A DNA stretch of 64,000 bases, taken from contig NZ_CP061177.1 of NCBI RefSeq assembly GCF_017355405.1, positions 3,160,501 through 3,224,500 of the forward strand, in the 5' to 3' direction. The position numbers and the translations under genes were made by a program. The DNA comes from Roseomonas haemaphysalidis (GTDB taxonomy: Bacteria; Pseudomonadota; Alphaproteobacteria; Acetobacterales; Acetobacteraceae). The notes below the pieces were generated by a model. It ran no database searches. It was not told the DNA's origin and saw nothing but the letters and a program-made list of their open reading frames with translations. The stretch's first letter is position 1, and each line of letters starts with the position of its first letter. Shown here one piece after another: positions 62,792-64,000 of the stretch.

Positions 62792-62991
62792 CCCTCGAAA
62801 CCCGCACCGTCACCCTCAGTGCCGAGCAGTGGCGTCACGTGATCCTCGACGCTGAGGACGATCACGCCGAGGCCCTGTCACGCGCCAACGCTATCGACGC
62901 TGAGCGCTGGCCGGAAGAAGCCGCCCAGGCCCGCCAGGACGCCGACTTCACCCAAGCCATCCTCACCTCCCTGCGGAGTGCCGTCGCATGA
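62788..62991 (+). CDS. Small phage early protein, cassette copy 1
   Basis: 67 aa, MTLETRTVTLSAEQWRHVIL ... FTQAILTSLRSAVA. It is a close duplicate of the gene at 63520 (same N-terminus and the same DADFT-x-x-ILTSLRSA end). Helical and acidic. Overlaps by 4 bp at both ends. Confidence 0.75.
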   Translation: MTLETRTVTLSAEQWRHVILDAEDDHAEALSRANAIDAERWPEEAAQARQDADFTQAILTSLRSAVA

Positions 62992-63173
62992 CCACGATCT
63001 CCCGCATGAACTTCGGGCCGGTGATCACGCCGACCGTCGAGCAGTACCGCGCGGCCTACAAGGGCAACGGCGACCGGGTGCCGCATGATCTGGATGCGGC
63101 CAAGGGGATCATCAATTCGATCCTGCTCAGCTTCGCGGTGTTCGTGGGCTATGCGCTGGGGGTGGGGCTGTGA
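62988..63173 (+). CDS. Small membrane-type phage protein, cassette copy 1
   Basis: 61 aa, MTTISRMNFGPVITPTVEQY ... IINSILLSFAVFVGYALGVG with a C-terminal hydrophobic helix. It duplicates 63720-63911. Coupled by 4-bp overlaps. Confidence 0.75.
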   Translation: MTTISRMNFGPVITPTVEQYRAAYKGNGDRVPHDLDAAKGIINSILLSFAVFVGYALGVGL

Positions 63174-63523
63174 GCGCGCAGCACACGCCGGGGCCTTGGG
63201 TCACCGGGACAAGCATGGTCAACGGCATTCTCTGCGTTGACGCCATTGATCCTGCTGACGGCCGGATGTTCGAACTGTGTGAAGTGTGGGGACAGGATGA
63301 CGCAAGGTCCGTCACCTGCATGGCCGAAGCCAACGCCCGCCTGATCGCGGCGGCCCCGGACCTGCTGGCGGCGCTGGAGGCTTTGCTGGATGGGGTGGCG
63401 GACCAGTCCTACTGCGGTCGTCACTGTCAGCTCGAAGTCACCGACAAGGACGAGGCAGAATATCAGGCTGTCCGCTCGCAGGCCCGCGCCGCCATCGCGA
63501 AGGCGAAGGGGGCTGCGGCATGA
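63170..63523 (+). CDS. Phage early protein with HTPGPW start
   Basis: 117 aa. It starts SAQHTPGPWVTGTSMVNGIL and has EANARLIAAAPDLLAALEAL, a pattern very common in small phage early proteins of unknown function. It separates the two copies of the duplicated cassette. Confidence 0.8.
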   Translation: MSAQHTPGPWVTGTSMVNGILCVDAIDPADGRMFELCEVWGQDDARSVTCMAEANARLIAAAPDLLAALEALLDGVADQSYCGRHCQLEVTDKDEAEYQAVRSQARAAIAKAKGAAA

Positions 63524-63723
63524 CCCTCGAAACCCGCACCGTCACCCTCAGTGCCGAGCAGTGGTTCTTTGTCGAGGCTCTGGTTGAGGACAGCCAAGCG
63601 CATGCGGTCAAGACCGCTGACGCCATCGACAGCGTCCGCTTCCCCGAAGTCGTGGCCACGCATCGCGCCGACGCCGACTTCACCCACACCATCCTCACCT
63701 CCCTGCGGAGTGCCGGCGCATGA
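63520..63723 (+). CDS. Small phage early protein, cassette copy 2
   Basis: 67 aa, MTLETRTVTLSAEQWFFVEA ... FTHTILTSLRSAGA. Paralogue of 62788-62991; the N-terminal ~15 residues are identical and the middle has diverged. Confidence 0.75.
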   Translation: MTLETRTVTLSAEQWFFVEALVEDSQAHAVKTADAIDSVRFPEVVATHRADADFTHTILTSLRSAGA

Positions 63724-63911
63724 CCACGATCTCCCGCATGAACTTCGGCGTGCCCGTGATCCCGACCGTCGAAGAATACCGCGCCGCCTACAAGGGCAAC
63801 GGCGACCGGGTGCCGCACGATCTTGATGCGGCCACCGGCATCATCAACGCCGCGATCCTGGGCTTCTGGACCTTCGTGGTCGTGTCGTGGGGGATCAGCT
63901 CGTGGGTGTGA
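63720..63911 (+). CDS. Small membrane-type phage protein, cassette copy 2
   Basis: 63 aa, MTTISRMNFGVPVIPTVEEY ... IINAAILGFWTFVVVSWGIS. Paralogue of 62988-63173 with the hydrophobic C-terminal helix retained. Confidence 0.75.
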   Translation: MTTISRMNFGVPVIPTVEEYRAAYKGNGDRVPHDLDAATGIINAAILGFWTFVVVSWGISSWV

Positions 63912-64000
63912 TCGACGAGATGCCCCTGCCCTGGCGCCGCAACGCCTACCTCCAGCAGCTTCGCCGCAGCGCGCTGCACGCCCGTGAGAAGCGCGAGCGG
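63908..64000 (+). CDS. Phage early-operon gene (3' end outside window)
   Basis: A GTG at 63908 overlaps the preceding stop by 4 bp (GTGA), as in the other genes of the operon. The visible part reads VIDEMPLPWRRNAYLQQLRR and continues SALHAREKRER, basic and helical. It runs off the window. Not enough is visible for a function. Confidence 0.6.
   Translation, partial: MIDEMPLPWRRNAYLQQLRRSALHAREKRER

Larger units (their letters stand above)
62788..63911 (+). repeat. Duplicated two-gene cassette
   Basis: Copy 1 covers 62788-63173 and copy 2 covers 63520-63911, with the gene at 63170-63523 between them. The first ~45 bases of each copy are identical and the second genes share their N-termini and the run YKGNGDRVPHDLDAA. 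Confidence 0.8.
41886..64000. mobile_element. Defective prophage (continues past window end)
   Basis: The left edge is the tRNA-Lys 3' fragment. Contents in order: cargo genes (42042-45704), lysis cassette (45661-47632), tail and receptor-interaction genes (47629-57067), an IS21 element (57068-59470), Cro/CI immunity genes (59503-60990) and a rightward operon of small early genes (61030 onward). No terminase, portal, capsid, head-tail connector or tape-measure gene is seen, although these should lie between the immunity and tail modules. An integrase is expected to the right of the window. Confidence 0.8.

Overview
The window looks like a chromosomal segment of a high-GC alphaproteobacterium, most likely an Acetobacteraceae member of the Roseomonas type. 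The grounds are pervasive GC-rich codon use, a hisZ-purA pair, an RluA/RluD-type pseudouridine synthase next to rpoH, and several tripartite-tricarboxylate (Bug/TctC) transport components. The assignment is inferred from gene content only; no 16S gene is present.

Region 1 (1-10 kb): the end of an FAD oxidoreductase, a small unknown protein, a gamma-glutamyltransferase-like gene divergent from a GntR/FCD regulator across a perfect palindrome, a Bug-type periplasmic binding protein and a GAF protein in the regulator's operon, a flavoprotein monooxygenase, and a four-PAS GGDEF-EAL protein. Region 2 (10-16.8 kb): tRNA-Glu(CUC), a DUF2256 zinc protein, a pseudouridine synthase, rpoH with a strong terminator, then hisZ-purA and a lipoprotein. 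Region 3 (17-27 kb): tctB-tctA without a tctC, then a three-gene amidoligase/transglutaminase set (transglutaminase-DUF2126, circularly permuted ATP-grasp fused to alpha-E, second transglutaminase). Region 4 (26-32 kb): a LacI regulator divergent from a catabolic operon (LLM monooxygenase, Bug protein, AtuA/DUF1446 protein, DUF4387). Region 5 (31.7-38.7 kb): a LOV blue-light hybrid histidine kinase, small membrane and secreted proteins, a GT-B-like protein and a CheY-like regulator. Region 6 (38.7-41.9 kb): gene-poor, with two frameshifted gene remnants and a PEP-CTERM protein behind a good sigma-54 promoter match.

Region 7 (41.9-64 kb and beyond): a defective prophage. Its left edge is a 46-nt copy of the 3' half of tRNA-Lys(CUU), followed on the chromosomal side by what looks like the tRNA terminator. 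Inside are cargo genes (SGNH hydrolase-like protein, hexapeptide acyltransferase, HEPN/AbiU2-like protein), a lysis cassette, and tail and host-interaction genes on the minus strand. An IS21-family element (57068-59470) truncates the outermost tail gene. Beyond it come directly the Cro/CI immunity genes and a rightward operon of small early genes. No terminase, portal, capsid or tape-measure gene is seen, so the head and packaging module appears lost at the IS. The CI region and the HNH-led operon share a 14-bp operator motif, TAGGM-N4-KCCTA, which suggests one repressor controls both.

The best candidates for under-described biology are the HEPN/AbiU2-like gene, the two-gene unit just downstream of the CI repressor, a 53-codon phage gene with a frameshifted paralogue outside the prophage, and the duplicated two-gene cassette in the early operon.
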